From: Acidilobaceae archaeon
GTDB taxonomy: Archaea; Thermoproteota; Thermoprotei_A; Sulfolobales; Acidilobaceae
Direction: 5' to 3'
Length of the DNA: 36,001 bases
Assembly: GCA_026995555.1 (NCBI GenBank)
Contig: JALWOJ010000212.1
Span: forward strand, 1-36,001
Below the pieces are notes generated by a model. The model was given only the letters and a program-made list of their open reading frames with translations, was not told the DNA's origin and ran no database searches. Numbering within the stretch: position 1 is the first letter of the stretch; every line of letters begins with the position of its first letter. The position numbers and the translations under genes were made by a program. Shown in pieces: positions 7,874 through 17,202 of the stretch.

Positions 7874-9043
7874 TTGAGCGGAGCCAGGGCTGTACTCCTC
7901 GAGACTGCAAGAAGATATGCACTAGCATATAAGGAGGCTGAGGTTAGGGGAGACTATGAGACCGCTATCGTTAATCTCAAGAGGAGTGTTGAAGCCCTTG
8001 AGGACTTTTTAAGGCTTTATCCTGATGACCTCCTGGCACCCAGGGTCAGAAAGCTCATCCTTCAATATAAGGACAGGATCAAGATGCTCGAGAGGAAAAT
8101 GCTCGTGGTGGCCTCAGCTGGCAACGGAGAAGAGGAATATGAGGTTGAGATAAATGAGCAAAAGGAGAAGAGCAACGGCGTCAGGACCCCTCCTGAGTTC
8201 GTGCTTAAGGAAAAGCCTGACGTAACCTTTGACGACATAGCAGGCCTTGAGGACGCGAAGCAGGCAATAAAGGAGGCGATAATTTATCCGATAAGGAGGC
8301 CAGATCTCTTCCCCCTAGGCTGGCCGAGAGGTATCCTCCTCTACGGACCTCCGGGGACCGGGAAGACAATGCTTGCTGCGGCCGTTGCAAATGAGATCGA
8401 TGGGGAGTTCCTCTACGTTGATGCAGCGAGCATAATGAGCAAATGGCTTGGGGAGGGAGAGAGGAACGTGAAGAAGCTGTTCTCCTACGCAAGATCAAGG
8501 GCAAAGGAGGGAGTTCCGGTCATAATATTCATTGACGAGATAGATGCACTTCTAGGCGTTCACACTGCTGAGATCGGGGGTGAGGTGAGGGTTAGGAACC
8601 AGTTCCTTAAGGAGATGGACGGGATCCAGGATAAGAGCAGCAACCTGCACGTCTATGTGATAGGCGCGACCAACAAGCCCTGGAAGCTAGATGAGCCATT
8701 CATAAGGAGGTTCCAGAAGAGGATCTACGTCCCCCTCCCGGACTTCAAGGCAAGAAGGAAACTGCTTGAGCTCCTGACCAGGAAGATAAGACTTGCCCCT
8801 GACGTTGATTTGGATGAGCTTGCGAGAATTCTTGATGGCTACTCTGGAAGCGACATAAGGGACATCGTTCAGGGGGCCTACATGAGGGTCGTTAGGGAGC
8901 TGTTTGAGAGTGGGAAGGAGGGAGAGCCCAGACCAGTTACGATGGAGGACTTCAAGGAGATAATAAGGAGGAGGAAGCCTAGCGTTGATAAGAATATGCT
9001 TAAACTCTTTGAGGAGTGGAGAAGGAGATTTGAGGCACTCTAA
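7874..9043 (+). CDS. cdvC: Vps4-like AAA+ ATPase CdvC with N-terminal MIT domain
   Basis: N-terminal MIT-like three-helix region; Walker A GPPGTGKT, Walker B IIFIDEIDALL, ATNKPWKLDEPFIRRF; TTG start after GGTGAGGTGAT. Confidence 0.95.
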   Translation: MSGARAVLLETARRYALAYKEAEVRGDYETAIVNLKRSVEALEDFLRLYPDDLLAPRVRKLILQYKDRIKMLERKMLVVASAGNGEEEYEVEINEQKEKSNGVRTPPEFVLKEKPDVTFDDIAGLEDAKQAIKEAIIYPIRRPDLFPLGWPRGILLYGPPGTGKTMLAAAVANEIDGEFLYVDAASIMSKWLGEGERNVKKLFSYARSRAKEGVPVIIFIDEIDALLGVHTAEIGGEVRVRNQFLKEMDGIQDKSSNLHVYVIGATNKPWKLDEPFIRRFQKRIYVPLPDFKARRKLLELLTRKIRLAPDVDLDELARILDGYSGSDIRDIVQGAYMRVVRELFESGKEGEPRPVTMEDFKEIIRRRKPSVDKNMLKLFEEWRRRFEAL

Positions 9044-9099
9044 CCTTAATACTAACTTGCTCAAAATGTTTCAACCCCCCGGTTAACACGGTGTACCTT

Positions 9100-10056
9100 A
9101 TGGAGGCAGCCCTCATTGGAGGGATAGGATTCATAGGGGTTAACGTTGCTGAGGAGATGATCAAAAGGGGTTGGAAGGTCATAATAGTTTCGAGAAGGAC
9201 TTCAGTGAGGAAAAGACCTCTAATTTATAATCATCTTAAAAACCTTAAGGTCTCCTTTATGTTCGTTGACAAAATAGACTATGAAGCTATAAAAGATCTT
9301 TCTCCTGACGTCTTCGTTTACCTTATAGGGAAGATCTCCGGAACGAAGAGAGAGCTTTGGGAGTCCCACGTAGAAATTTTAAAAGATGTAATAGGGGTTG
9401 CTGGAAGCTCCGGGTCAAAGATCATTTACATGAGTGCAATATCCTCCTTAGGAGATGTCAAGGGAAAGGGGAAGGGAGACGTAATATATGAGGAGGAGAA
9501 GCATCTCGATCCAGACGTACATTTTCAGAGGAACGATTTCGAGAGAAGCAAGGCTGAGGGGGAGAGGACCCTCGTTGGCTCAGATAGAGTGTTAAAGGGG
9601 AGGTGGACAATAATAAGGCCAGGACTTGTTACGGGAAGGTGGGCATATCATATTGAATGGAGATCTATTAGTGCCCTAGCAAGAATTGGGCTAGGATTGA
9701 GGCTTTATCCCGTTCCCATAACCTGCGTTGAAGACCTCTCCAAACTTGTTGCTGAAGCTTCCGAGGGAGAGTACAACTCCCTGTGGATAAACACCGTTTC
9801 CAAAAACACGGATCTGAAAGAGGTCTCGGAAACCATTTGCAGGTCTTTAAGTCCCTTCAAGAGATGTGCCAGCCTGAACGCTAGGACCCTCATTAAAGTG
9901 AGCCCGGGTATAGGCCCACTAAGGGTTGTGAAGGATCTGGTCTCAAGGTCCTATATTTATAGGTCAAAACACCTTAAGGGCTTCGAGTTGGAAAGCGTAG
10001 AGAAGTGCATAGAGAATTATGTGAAGTGGCTGAAGAGGTACGTCTGTAGGTTCTAA
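9100..10056 (+). CDS. NAD(P)-dependent epimerase/dehydratase-like (extended SDR) protein
   Basis: ALIGGIGFIGVNVAEEMIKRGWKV Rossmann motif; IIYMSAISSLGD; RPGLVTGRW; ORF opens at GTG 9091, ATG at 9100. Confidence 0.8.
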   Translation: MEAALIGGIGFIGVNVAEEMIKRGWKVIIVSRRTSVRKRPLIYNHLKNLKVSFMFVDKIDYEAIKDLSPDVFVYLIGKISGTKRELWESHVEILKDVIGVAGSSGSKIIYMSAISSLGDVKGKGKGDVIYEEEKHLDPDVHFQRNDFERSKAEGERTLVGSDRVLKGRWTIIRPGLVTGRWAYHIEWRSISALARIGLGLRLYPVPITCVEDLSKLVAEASEGEYNSLWINTVSKNTDLKEVSETICRSLSPFKRCASLNARTLIKVSPGIGPLRVVKDLVSRSYIYRSKHLKGFELESVEKCIENYVKWLKRYVCRF

Positions 10057-10715
10057 GTTCGAGAGGAATAAACCCTTATGCCAACCTCCTCAGCTAGCTT
10101 CAAAGCTTTGCTCTTTATCGAGGGAGCTATAACCACTAACGTGGGCCTTACTCCCTTAACCTTCTCGTAGAGCTCACCTATCCTCTTAAGCTCCAAGATG
10201 TCCCCTGTATCCACACTAGACTTGATCTCAACAATTATGTGCTCATTGCCCTTTATAACGAGATCAGCCTCCACAACACTTGGATGACCGTAAACGTAGC
10301 CCTCCGAATCAAAATATATCCACCTCTCAACTTTTCTAACGTTAAGTATCTCCTCAACTATTCCCTTCATAGCGTTTCTAAAGGCTTCTTCGGAGACTAG
10401 GCCCCAGCGATTTCCTAAAGCCATTAAGGACCTCTCGAGGTTATCGATCCTTCTGCTCTGTTCGATCACAGCCCTGCTTAGTTCCTCGATCCTTCTGCTC
10501 TGTTCCATTATCGCCCTACTCAACTCCTCAATTCTCTTGCTATGATCTGCCAGGATCTTGTCGTGTTCCTCAAGTCTTTTTTCAATTCTTTCAAGCCTCT
10601 CAAGGATCTCCTTGAGCCCTATGGCTCCGGCAATAGCTAGCCTGAACTCCCTGTCAGTTTCAATGGTCCTCAGTATTCTCTCCTTTTCCTCTTTTGTGAG
10701 CAGCCCCTCAGACAT
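10053..10715 (-). CDS. Coiled-coil protein with PD-(D/E)XK nuclease-like C-terminal domain (DUF3782-type crenarchaeal family)
   Basis: Heptad coiled coil followed by VVEADLVIKGNEHIIVEIKSSVD (D...E-x-K) and a C-terminal strand-helix region. Confidence 0.75.
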   Translation of the reverse strand: MSEGLLTKEEKERILRTIETDREFRLAIAGAIGLKEILERLERIEKRLEEHDKILADHSKRIEELSRAIMEQSRRIEELSRAVIEQSRRIDNLERSLMALGNRWGLVSEEAFRNAMKGIVEEILNVRKVERWIYFDSEGYVYGHPSVVEADLVIKGNEHIIVEIKSSVDTGDILELKRIGELYEKVKGVRPTLVVIAPSIKSKALKLAEEVGIRVYSSRT

Positions 10716-10776
10716 AATGGGACCTCCTTTCGATACACTATCAAAGTTAAGATAGAATAATGAGAGTTATAAGCTC

Positions 10777-11484
10777 TTAGGGGAGCTTACCCTCAACTAT
10801 CATCTTGGCTATTTCAGCAAACCCCCTTCCTCCAGGCTTGGAGGCAATGTATCGAGCCTTTGCCTTTGCCTGAGGATCTGCATCTGAAGGCGTTGCTGAG
10901 AAGCCTAGGGCCTCAAACAAGGGTATATCATTTTCCCCATCGCCGACAGCGACAGCCTCGCTTCTGTCGACATTCAAGATCTTCAGAACGACCTCAGCAC
11001 CCCTGGCCTTAGAGGTTCCTTTTGGAGCTATATGATAGGCATAGCCAGTAACTATAGCGACATAGTTTCCATACTTAGCAACTATCTCCTCAACCTTAGC
11101 CCTTAGGTTGGGATCCTTTCTAGGATCCAGAAACGCTATGTCATGATATCTATATGGATTCTGCCAGCTGGGCCTCAGCCCCAAGGACTTAAGCTCATAA
11201 AAAAGTTCCTTTGGAGGCTTTCCCTCACAAACATGAATTATCTCCCAACTCTCCCTGTCGAATATTGTGCAGCCGTTTTCGGCAATTATTGGCCCAGAGC
11301 TTCCAATATATCTTGCAAGGCCTGCGGCGACAGGAACACTGTTTCCAGTTGCAAGGGAAACCTTTATTCCATTCTCCTCGAGGAGTCTGATCGCATTTAT
11401 GGCATCAACGTCCAATAGGAGATCTCCCCTCCTCCTAGTGAGAGTTCCGTCAATGTCGCTGATCACAAGCTTCACTCTAGCCAC
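10777..11484 (-). CDS. Phosphoglycolate phosphatase, archaeal HAD family
   Basis: VISDIDGTLT, ATGNSVPVA, AVGDGENDIPLF motifs. Confidence 0.9.
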   Translation of the reverse strand: MARVKLVISDIDGTLTRRRGDLLLDVDAINAIRLLEENGIKVSLATGNSVPVAAGLARYIGSSGPIIAENGCTIFDRESWEIIHVCEGKPPKELFYELKSLGLRPSWQNPYRYHDIAFLDPRKDPNLRAKVEEIVAKYGNYVAIVTGYAYHIAPKGTSKARGAEVVLKILNVDRSEAVAVGDGENDIPLFEALGFSATPSDADPQAKAKARYIASKPGGRGFAEIAKMIVEGKLP

Positions 11485-11539
11485 GTGTCGTCACCTCTGA
11501 ATCAAAGCATTTCTCTCTGACAGAGATCGCCAAATTAAA

Positions 11540-12544
11540 TCATGTGGCTACGATCTCCTTTTGAAGAAAGCGCTCAAAAGAAGCCTCGGAAACTCCTTCC
11601 ACGTCAATAAACTTATTTCTTATGTTCTTATACACCTCCATGTACCTTCTTAAATAGTACTGGTATCCTTCCTTGAACCAGTCATTAGGAACTGGAAAGT
11701 ATTTGTAGAGCGTTCTTCTCCAGGCCTCCAGGAGAAGAGGTTTTAATCCCAAATATTCTGCTGCGCTTGTGACCGCTGAGTACTCATCCTTAATCTTCAT
11801 CAGCCACTCATATCCTTTATCACATCTGTTAACATGATGATCAATGATTATCTTGTCAGCACCCTTAGCCAGGAGAGATAGGTTCCTCTCAGCCCTCTCC
11901 AGGAGGAGCTTAACTAAACTCTCATTGTTTAGATATCTATAAAGAGGAGGACCGTCTGTGATCACGATCTCCGGCCTCACGCTCTTTAAAGCTATCGGCA
12001 CCTCATCAACCAGAAGACCTGTATCGCTCAGATGAGCAACCTTAACGCCGAGATCCACAGCCACTATGTTAACATACGATTTACTGAGGCCGTGAGGAAA
12101 TGGCCCTAAGACCTTTATGGGCCCTAATGTGCACTCCTTCTCTTTAATAACCAACACGTTATTCTTATAAATTTCTTTTATTTTACTGAGCCTCACTTTC
12201 TCTCTGGTGTTCAGAAACTTATCTGAAGGAGCCAGTATCTTTGCAGAAACGTTTATTTCAAGGTCGTATAGGTTTAGCTGAAAGGGATTGGCGTTGTAGA
12301 GGGGAACATGATCTCCGTGCATGTGCGTTAAAATTATGTACTTTGCTTCCTTCCAGCACCTCTTAATCTTCGATCTTACTAAGTCTCCAGCAATAGCTTG
12401 AACTGGATGAGGATGAAGGTGCCACCTTGTAAATCCCAAAGCTACGCCTGGATCTATTAGAACGTACTCATCCTTATCCTTTATGCAAGATGAAAGCCCC
12501 CTAACTCCTAAGCTCTCGGTTCCAAGAACTTCCACTACCGCCAT
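11540..12544 (-). CDS. UPF0282-type metallo-beta-lactamase-fold hydrolase
   Basis: TESLGVRGLSSCIKDKDEYVLIDPG...ALGFTRWHLHPHP..., LTHMHGDHVP, HLSDTG, IDHHVNR. Confidence 0.85.
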   Translation of the reverse strand: MAVVEVLGTESLGVRGLSSCIKDKDEYVLIDPGVALGFTRWHLHPHPVQAIAGDLVRSKIKRCWKEAKYIILTHMHGDHVPLYNANPFQLNLYDLEINVSAKILAPSDKFLNTREKVRLSKIKEIYKNNVLVIKEKECTLGPIKVLGPFPHGLSKSYVNIVAVDLGVKVAHLSDTGLLVDEVPIALKSVRPEIVITDGPPLYRYLNNESLVKLLLERAERNLSLLAKGADKIIIDHHVNRCDKGYEWLMKIKDEYSAVTSAAEYLGLKPLLLEAWRRTLYKYFPVPNDWFKEGYQYYLRRYMEVYKNIRNKFIDVEGVSEASFERFLQKEIVAT

Positions 12545-12712
12545 TCTTTACGCCTTAATGACAGTTTCCCATTAACTTCGCAGCTAATACTACAATTCCT
12601 TCAAAACTTCTATAGCAAATGCCAGAGGTAATATTTTAAATGTACTCAAGGAGTTGAAAGAAGGATTAGCAGATAAAGGAGCTAGGTCATTAAAATATAC
12701 TGGGGAAAGGGC

Positions 12713-13765
12713 TTGGGAGTTAATCTTAGAGATCTTATACCGTCAGAGGCAAAGATGGAGGTGGAGCTTAAGGCGTTAAAGGGAAGGGAGGTTGCCCTAG
12801 ATGCCTACAACATGCTGTATCAGTTCCTCGCTGCGATAAGGCAGCCTGATGGAACCCCCCTAATGGACAGTCACGGAAGGGTTACAAGTCACCTTAGCGG
12901 TCTATTTTACAGGACCATAAACTTAGTTGAGGAGGGAATAAAGCCCGTATTTGTGTTTGATGGAAAGCCTCCCGAGATGAAGAAGAGGGAGATCGAGGAG
13001 AGAATAAAGAGGAGGGAGGAGGCAGCAAGCAAGTACAGACAGGCGGTTGAACTTGGGAGGCTTGATGAGGCCAGAAAATATGCGCAGGCAACGGGAAGGC
13101 TGACTAATGACATGGTTGAGGAGTCCAAGAGGCTTCTGGAGGCTATGGGAATGCCTGTAGTTCAGGCACCAGCCGATGGCGAGGCCCAAGCGGCCTGTAT
13201 GGCGGCCTGGGGAGACGTGTGGGCCGCAGGAAGCCAGGACTATGACAGCCTCCTCTTCGGTGCGCCAAGGCTTGTGAGAAACTTAGCTATAACTGGAAGG
13301 AGGAAGCTTCCTGGGAGGGATGAATATGTTGAAATAAAGCCCGAGCTAATAGAGCTTGAGAAGTTGCTCAAATCATTGGGTATAACAAGGGATCATCTAA
13401 TTGTCATAGGGATCCTTCTCGGAACCGACTTTAACCCTGGAGGAGTTAAAGGCTATGGACCCAAGACTGCCCTAAAGTTCGTCAAGAGCATAGGCGATCC
13501 TTTGAAGGTCCTTAAAGTAGTTCCTAAAGTCGAGGGAGAGGCCGATCCCTCTGAGATATTCAAGTACTTTAAAGAGCCTCCATGCACGAAGGAGTACAAA
13601 ATCTCTTGGAGGGAGCCTGATCCAGAGAAGATAAAGACTATTCTTGTAGATGAACATGATTTCAATATTGAAAGGGTTGAGAAGGGAATATCAAGGCTTA
13701 AGAAGGCCTATAGGGAAAACCTGAGAGGAAGAATATCAAGGCTTGATGCGTGGTTCAAGGGGTGA
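12713..13765 (+). CDS. fen: Flap endonuclease FEN-1
   Basis: MGVNLRDLIP, ALDAYNMLYQFL, PVFVFDGKPPEMK, APADGEAQAACMAAWG, SQDYDSLLFG, LGTDFNPGGVKGYGPKTAL; TTG start after GGGGAAAGG. Confidence 0.95.
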   Translation: MGVNLRDLIPSEAKMEVELKALKGREVALDAYNMLYQFLAAIRQPDGTPLMDSHGRVTSHLSGLFYRTINLVEEGIKPVFVFDGKPPEMKKREIEERIKRREEAASKYRQAVELGRLDEARKYAQATGRLTNDMVEESKRLLEAMGMPVVQAPADGEAQAACMAAWGDVWAAGSQDYDSLLFGAPRLVRNLAITGRRKLPGRDEYVEIKPELIELEKLLKSLGITRDHLIVIGILLGTDFNPGGVKGYGPKTALKFVKSIGDPLKVLKVVPKVEGEADPSEIFKYFKEPPCTKEYKISWREPDPEKIKTILVDEHDFNIERVEKGISRLKKAYRENLRGRISRLDAWFKG

Positions 13766-13776
13766 AGCGTCCTTCA

Positions 13777-15132
13777 ATGAGATTAAGAGTATTAGTTAGA
13801 AGCAAAAGGGATGCTGATGCAGTAAGGTCAACGATCAAAATATTCAATATCGAAGATCTCGAGGTAAAGGCACTGGGAGGTCTTAGAGGGGATAAGTTAG
13901 CGGAGAAGGTGCTTGATGAGGTAGAACCATTTACCATAGTTCTCCTGGGGAGGGAGGACTCTGAAGTTGCAGAACAGATAAAGAATTTCTTGCCCCCATT
14001 CTCTGAAATAATAGTTTCAAAGACGAAAAGAATAAGAAATAGTGTTCCAAGCCAGATACTTTCCCTAATAAATAAGGGGAGAGCCTCAATAAGGCTCTTC
14101 ACATCATGGAGGAAAGCCTATGTTCTTTCTAGGTTTGAGAATGCTAAACCCCTAAATTTTCCTAACGATCCCCAAGGGGACAACTTCTTCATATATGGAA
14201 GGGGAAGGGAGTTCCTTTCCGACCTTTTAGGGCTAGAGATCGGAGATGTTCTCCTATCCTTCAAGCTGTCAGAGGGCCATCATGAGATCTTTCTAGGCCC
14301 AAACCTCCTAGCAAGAGTTTATATAGGACAAAATATAGGAGAGCTTAAGGTTGAAGAGATCTTTAATGTGGAAAACAATAAGGGACCCAAGCTGAAGGAT
14401 GTTATTGAAGCTAATAAACCTATCTTAGAGGTTCTCGAGAGGAGATCAGAAATCATCCTCCAAGATCTGGGAGATGATGCAGACACTATAATAGTTCCCT
14501 GGAGTGGAGGGAAGGACTCAACAGCGGCCCTTCTCCTCTCCTTAAAAGTGTTTGGGAGGGACAGGGTTAGACCTGTCTATATAGATACAGGAGTGGACTT
14601 CTTTGAGAACAGAGACTATATTGAAAAGATCTCCTCCATCCTCAAGATGGATTATTATGTCTATAAGGCTGACGTCGATAAAAAGTTGCTGAATGGAAGT
14701 CCTTTACCCACGCCAAAGCATAGATGGTGTACATATAGAAAGCTCTTAGCTTTAAGAAGGGCGTTCAGGGAGCTCTCCAAAGGAAAGACTCTAATTGTTG
14801 TTGGAGACAGGGATGCCGAGTCCGATGCTAGGGCTAGAAGACCCATGCTTAGAATTGACAGCAGTGGCCTTCCTGTGATAGCACCACTAAAGCTTTGGGG
14901 AGGAGCACATGTCGAAGCTTACATACTTTCTAAAGGACTCCCCCTTAACCCACTTTATGAAATGGGATTCTACAGGATCGGTTGTTATATCTGCTTCTCC
15001 CTAAGGTCTTGGGAGCTCGAAATAATGCTAAGAAGAGGCCTGATAGATAGGATAGTTAGAAGAAGGCCTGAACATAAAGATATCATGGATATGTTTCTGA
15101 GGTCAAAGAAGATCCTTAGCGACCTCAAATAG
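13777..15132 (+). CDS. PAPS reductase-family PP-loop protein (COG0175-like) with uncharacterised N-terminal domain
   Basis: VPWSGGKDSTAALLL PP-loop, HRWCTYRK, GFYRIGCYICFSLRSWELE; longest ORF starts at GTG 13750 overlapping fen, ATG at 13777. Confidence 0.8.
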   Translation: MRLRVLVRSKRDADAVRSTIKIFNIEDLEVKALGGLRGDKLAEKVLDEVEPFTIVLLGREDSEVAEQIKNFLPPFSEIIVSKTKRIRNSVPSQILSLINKGRASIRLFTSWRKAYVLSRFENAKPLNFPNDPQGDNFFIYGRGREFLSDLLGLEIGDVLLSFKLSEGHHEIFLGPNLLARVYIGQNIGELKVEEIFNVENNKGPKLKDVIEANKPILEVLERRSEIILQDLGDDADTIIVPWSGGKDSTAALLLSLKVFGRDRVRPVYIDTGVDFFENRDYIEKISSILKMDYYVYKADVDKKLLNGSPLPTPKHRWCTYRKLLALRRAFRELSKGKTLIVVGDRDAESDARARRPMLRIDSSGLPVIAPLKLWGGAHVEAYILSKGLPLNPLYEMGFYRIGCYICFSLRSWELEIMLRRGLIDRIVRRRPEHKDIMDMFLRSKKILSDLK

Positions 15133-16011
15133 GTAAATGGCTGTTGCCAGATCGAGAGCTGCTGTGCCGACGGACTTGTATAACCATAACTCCTTAGGTT
15201 TGCAGTTCCTTTCTCCCCTGAGGATCTCACTCAGCTCAACTACCTCAAACTTCACATTATTCTTAATAGCCTCTTCCACGCATCCAGCCTCATTGAGAAC
15301 GCCCTCTCTAGTATCGGCTAATATACATCCAGCCCTCTCTATAGCTTTTATATCAACCTCCTTGATGGGTTTTGGAGCTCCAATGCTTGCAATTCTTGAG
15401 CCAACCTTAAGGTAACTTCCTTTAATCAAAGGCCTTCTGCTGGTTGTCGCTGAGACTATGACATCAGATTCCCTGAGGAGTTTTTCGATCTCAACAACTT
15501 CTCCCCCGATGTCTTTTGCAAGCCTAGACGCTCTCCCTTCATCAATGTCATAAATAAGATATTTATCGAAAGAAAATGCGCTTCTCAGCACGTTGGCATG
15601 ATAGGTTCCCTGAAAACCTGCCCCCACAATTCCTAAAGTGCCCCCTTTGGCCCCCATAACCTTTAACGCTAGGGCTGTGGTTGCTGCAGTCCTCCAGCCG
15701 GTAAAACTAGAGGCTGGCACCTCCATTAGCGGTTCCCCTGTCTCAGCATCAAAGAGCAACACGATCCCCCTAACTAGAGGCAAACCCCTTTTCGGGTTGT
15801 TAGGATAAATACCAACTATCTTGACAACATAGTACCCAAGTCCCCCAGCAAGCATGGTGCTGAACCAAGATCCTCTCTCCTCAACGCTTGGCCTCATGGG
15901 AGCCTTAGCTCCCTTTTTAAGTATCTCCTCCACCTTTTTAATCAGATCCTGAGGCTTAACAAGTTCATCAACCTGCTTATCAGTAAGAACTACTTTAGAC
16001 AAGGCTGGCAC
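15103..16011 (-). CDS. Ornithine cyclodeaminase / mu-crystallin family protein
   Basis: GWRTAATTALALKVMGAKGGTLGIVGAGFQGTYHANVL, SDVIVSATTSRRP, GSRIASIGAPKP. Confidence 0.9.
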   Translation of the reverse strand: MPALSKVVLTDKQVDELVKPQDLIKKVEEILKKGAKAPMRPSVEERGSWFSTMLAGGLGYYVVKIVGIYPNNPKRGLPLVRGIVLLFDAETGEPLMEVPASSFTGWRTAATTALALKVMGAKGGTLGIVGAGFQGTYHANVLRSAFSFDKYLIYDIDEGRASRLAKDIGGEVVEIEKLLRESDVIVSATTSRRPLIKGSYLKVGSRIASIGAPKPIKEVDIKAIERAGCILADTREGVLNEAGCVEEAIKNNVKFEVVELSEILRGERNCKPKELWLYKSVGTAALDLATAIYLFEVAKDLL

Positions 16012-16067
16012 CTAATTTTAATATGAGACCTTTACCTCTTTTAAACTAATGGAGGGAGGAGGAGACC

Positions 16068-16427
16068 ATGTTTAGCTTGAACCCTAGGGACCTTAAAAAG
16101 ATGCTCAAGAGAATGGGAATAAGTATGGAGGAGATAGAGGCTGAGGAGATAGTCATAAAGCTTCCGCAGGGCAAAAGGCTTGTAATAGAGTCACCAAACA
16201 GCGTTGCTTTAATGAGGGCCAAGGGACAGCCAAACATGATTTACATAATAGGAGGTAGCATGAGAGAAGAGGCTGAGGAGGTCAAGGAGGAAACACCCGC
16301 ATTTACCGAGGACGACGTAAAGCTTGTTGCAGAGCAGGCAGGAGTCTCGCTGGAGGAGGCAAGAAAGGCCCTAGAGGAAACTAATGGTGACATAGCTGAG
16401 GCGATATTGAGGTTAAAGGGCGCATAA
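16068..16427 (+). CDS. nac: Nascent polypeptide-associated complex protein (archaeal NAC alpha)
   Basis: NPRDLKKMLKRMGI, NAC core strands, C-terminal UBA EDDVKLVAEQAGVSLEEARKALEETNGDIAEAILRL. Confidence 0.95.
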   Translation: MFSLNPRDLKKMLKRMGISMEEIEAEEIVIKLPQGKRLVIESPNSVALMRAKGQPNMIYIIGGSMREEAEEVKEETPAFTEDDVKLVAEQAGVSLEEARKALEETNGDIAEAILRLKGA

Positions 16428-16433
16428 ACATGT

Positions 16434-17183
16434 TCAGACATTGAATGAAAAGGTAATCGGTTCGGAGGCCTTCCTTAATGACCTTATGAGCTCGTCAAGA
16501 TCCTTAGCTAAACTCAGGATAAAGGGTATCCCCTCAGTTTTTGCAAGCTCTATGGCAAGAGGATCAACGTTTTCTCTAGGTCCATGAATTACGACCATGG
16601 AAGGTTTGACGGGAGAAACCCTTACCGCCACCATGGGACTTCTCCCGAGCCTGACTCCAGTAAACACTACTGCCCTTTCGGTTGTCGTTCCAAGAAGGGT
16701 ATAGAACCTAACCCCGCTAAGGCTCAATATGGCCTTTATACTATCAATAACCGTGTAGCCATAGACTTTTCTCTCAATGGGAAACTCTGGAGCGAGTATA
16801 ACTCCTTTAACGAGCCCTGCAACCTCCTCAACTGATAAGGGCCTTATGAAGTCCCTCATATCTATTACCACTCCTGGAGGTATTCCTATGCTCCTTGCTA
16901 TGCTTCTAACTCTATTCCATCCCCTCGTCGCATCTATGCCTATTAGGGCCTCGACGAACCTCCTTATGAACTTAGCTCCAGGACTCCTTCTCCCCTTTTC
17001 ATAATCACTTATAACGCTTGCAGAGACCCCCATTGTCTTTGCAAGCTCGACCTGGGACACCTTGAAGTACTCCCTCCACTTCTTTAGGGCTAAGGACGGA
17101 TTGCTACTATATGCTATATCTCCTGCTATCCTCTTTGCTATTATTGTTATCATATAATCTGTTATGGAGCTTTTCTCAACCAA
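16434..17183 (-). CDS. Archaeal XRE-type HTH transcriptional regulator
   Basis: WREYFKVSQVELAKTMGVSASVISDYEKGRRSPGAKFIRRFVEAL cro/C1-type HTH with a conserved archaeal C-terminal domain. Confidence 0.85.
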   Translation of the reverse strand: MVEKSSITDYMITIIAKRIAGDIAYSSNPSLALKKWREYFKVSQVELAKTMGVSASVISDYEKGRRSPGAKFIRRFVEALIGIDATRGWNRVRSIARSIGIPPGVVIDMRDFIRPLSVEEVAGLVKGVILAPEFPIERKVYGYTVIDSIKAILSLSGVRFYTLLGTTTERAVVFTGVRLGRSPMVAVRVSPVKPSMVVIHGPRENVDPLAIELAKTEGIPFILSLAKDLDELIRSLRKASEPITFSFNV

Positions 17184-17202
17184 CTCAGTGAACCCCTAAA
17201 GG

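Noticed and set aside
8687-9064. 125-aa minus-strand ORF opposite cdvC
   Set aside because: Antisense to a strongly conserved AAA+ domain; no recognisable motif, typical shadow ORF.
10053-10715. Restriction-modification or defence system around the PD-(D/E)XK-like protein
   Set aside because: No methyltransferase, helicase or other defence gene is adjacent; flanked by metabolic genes.
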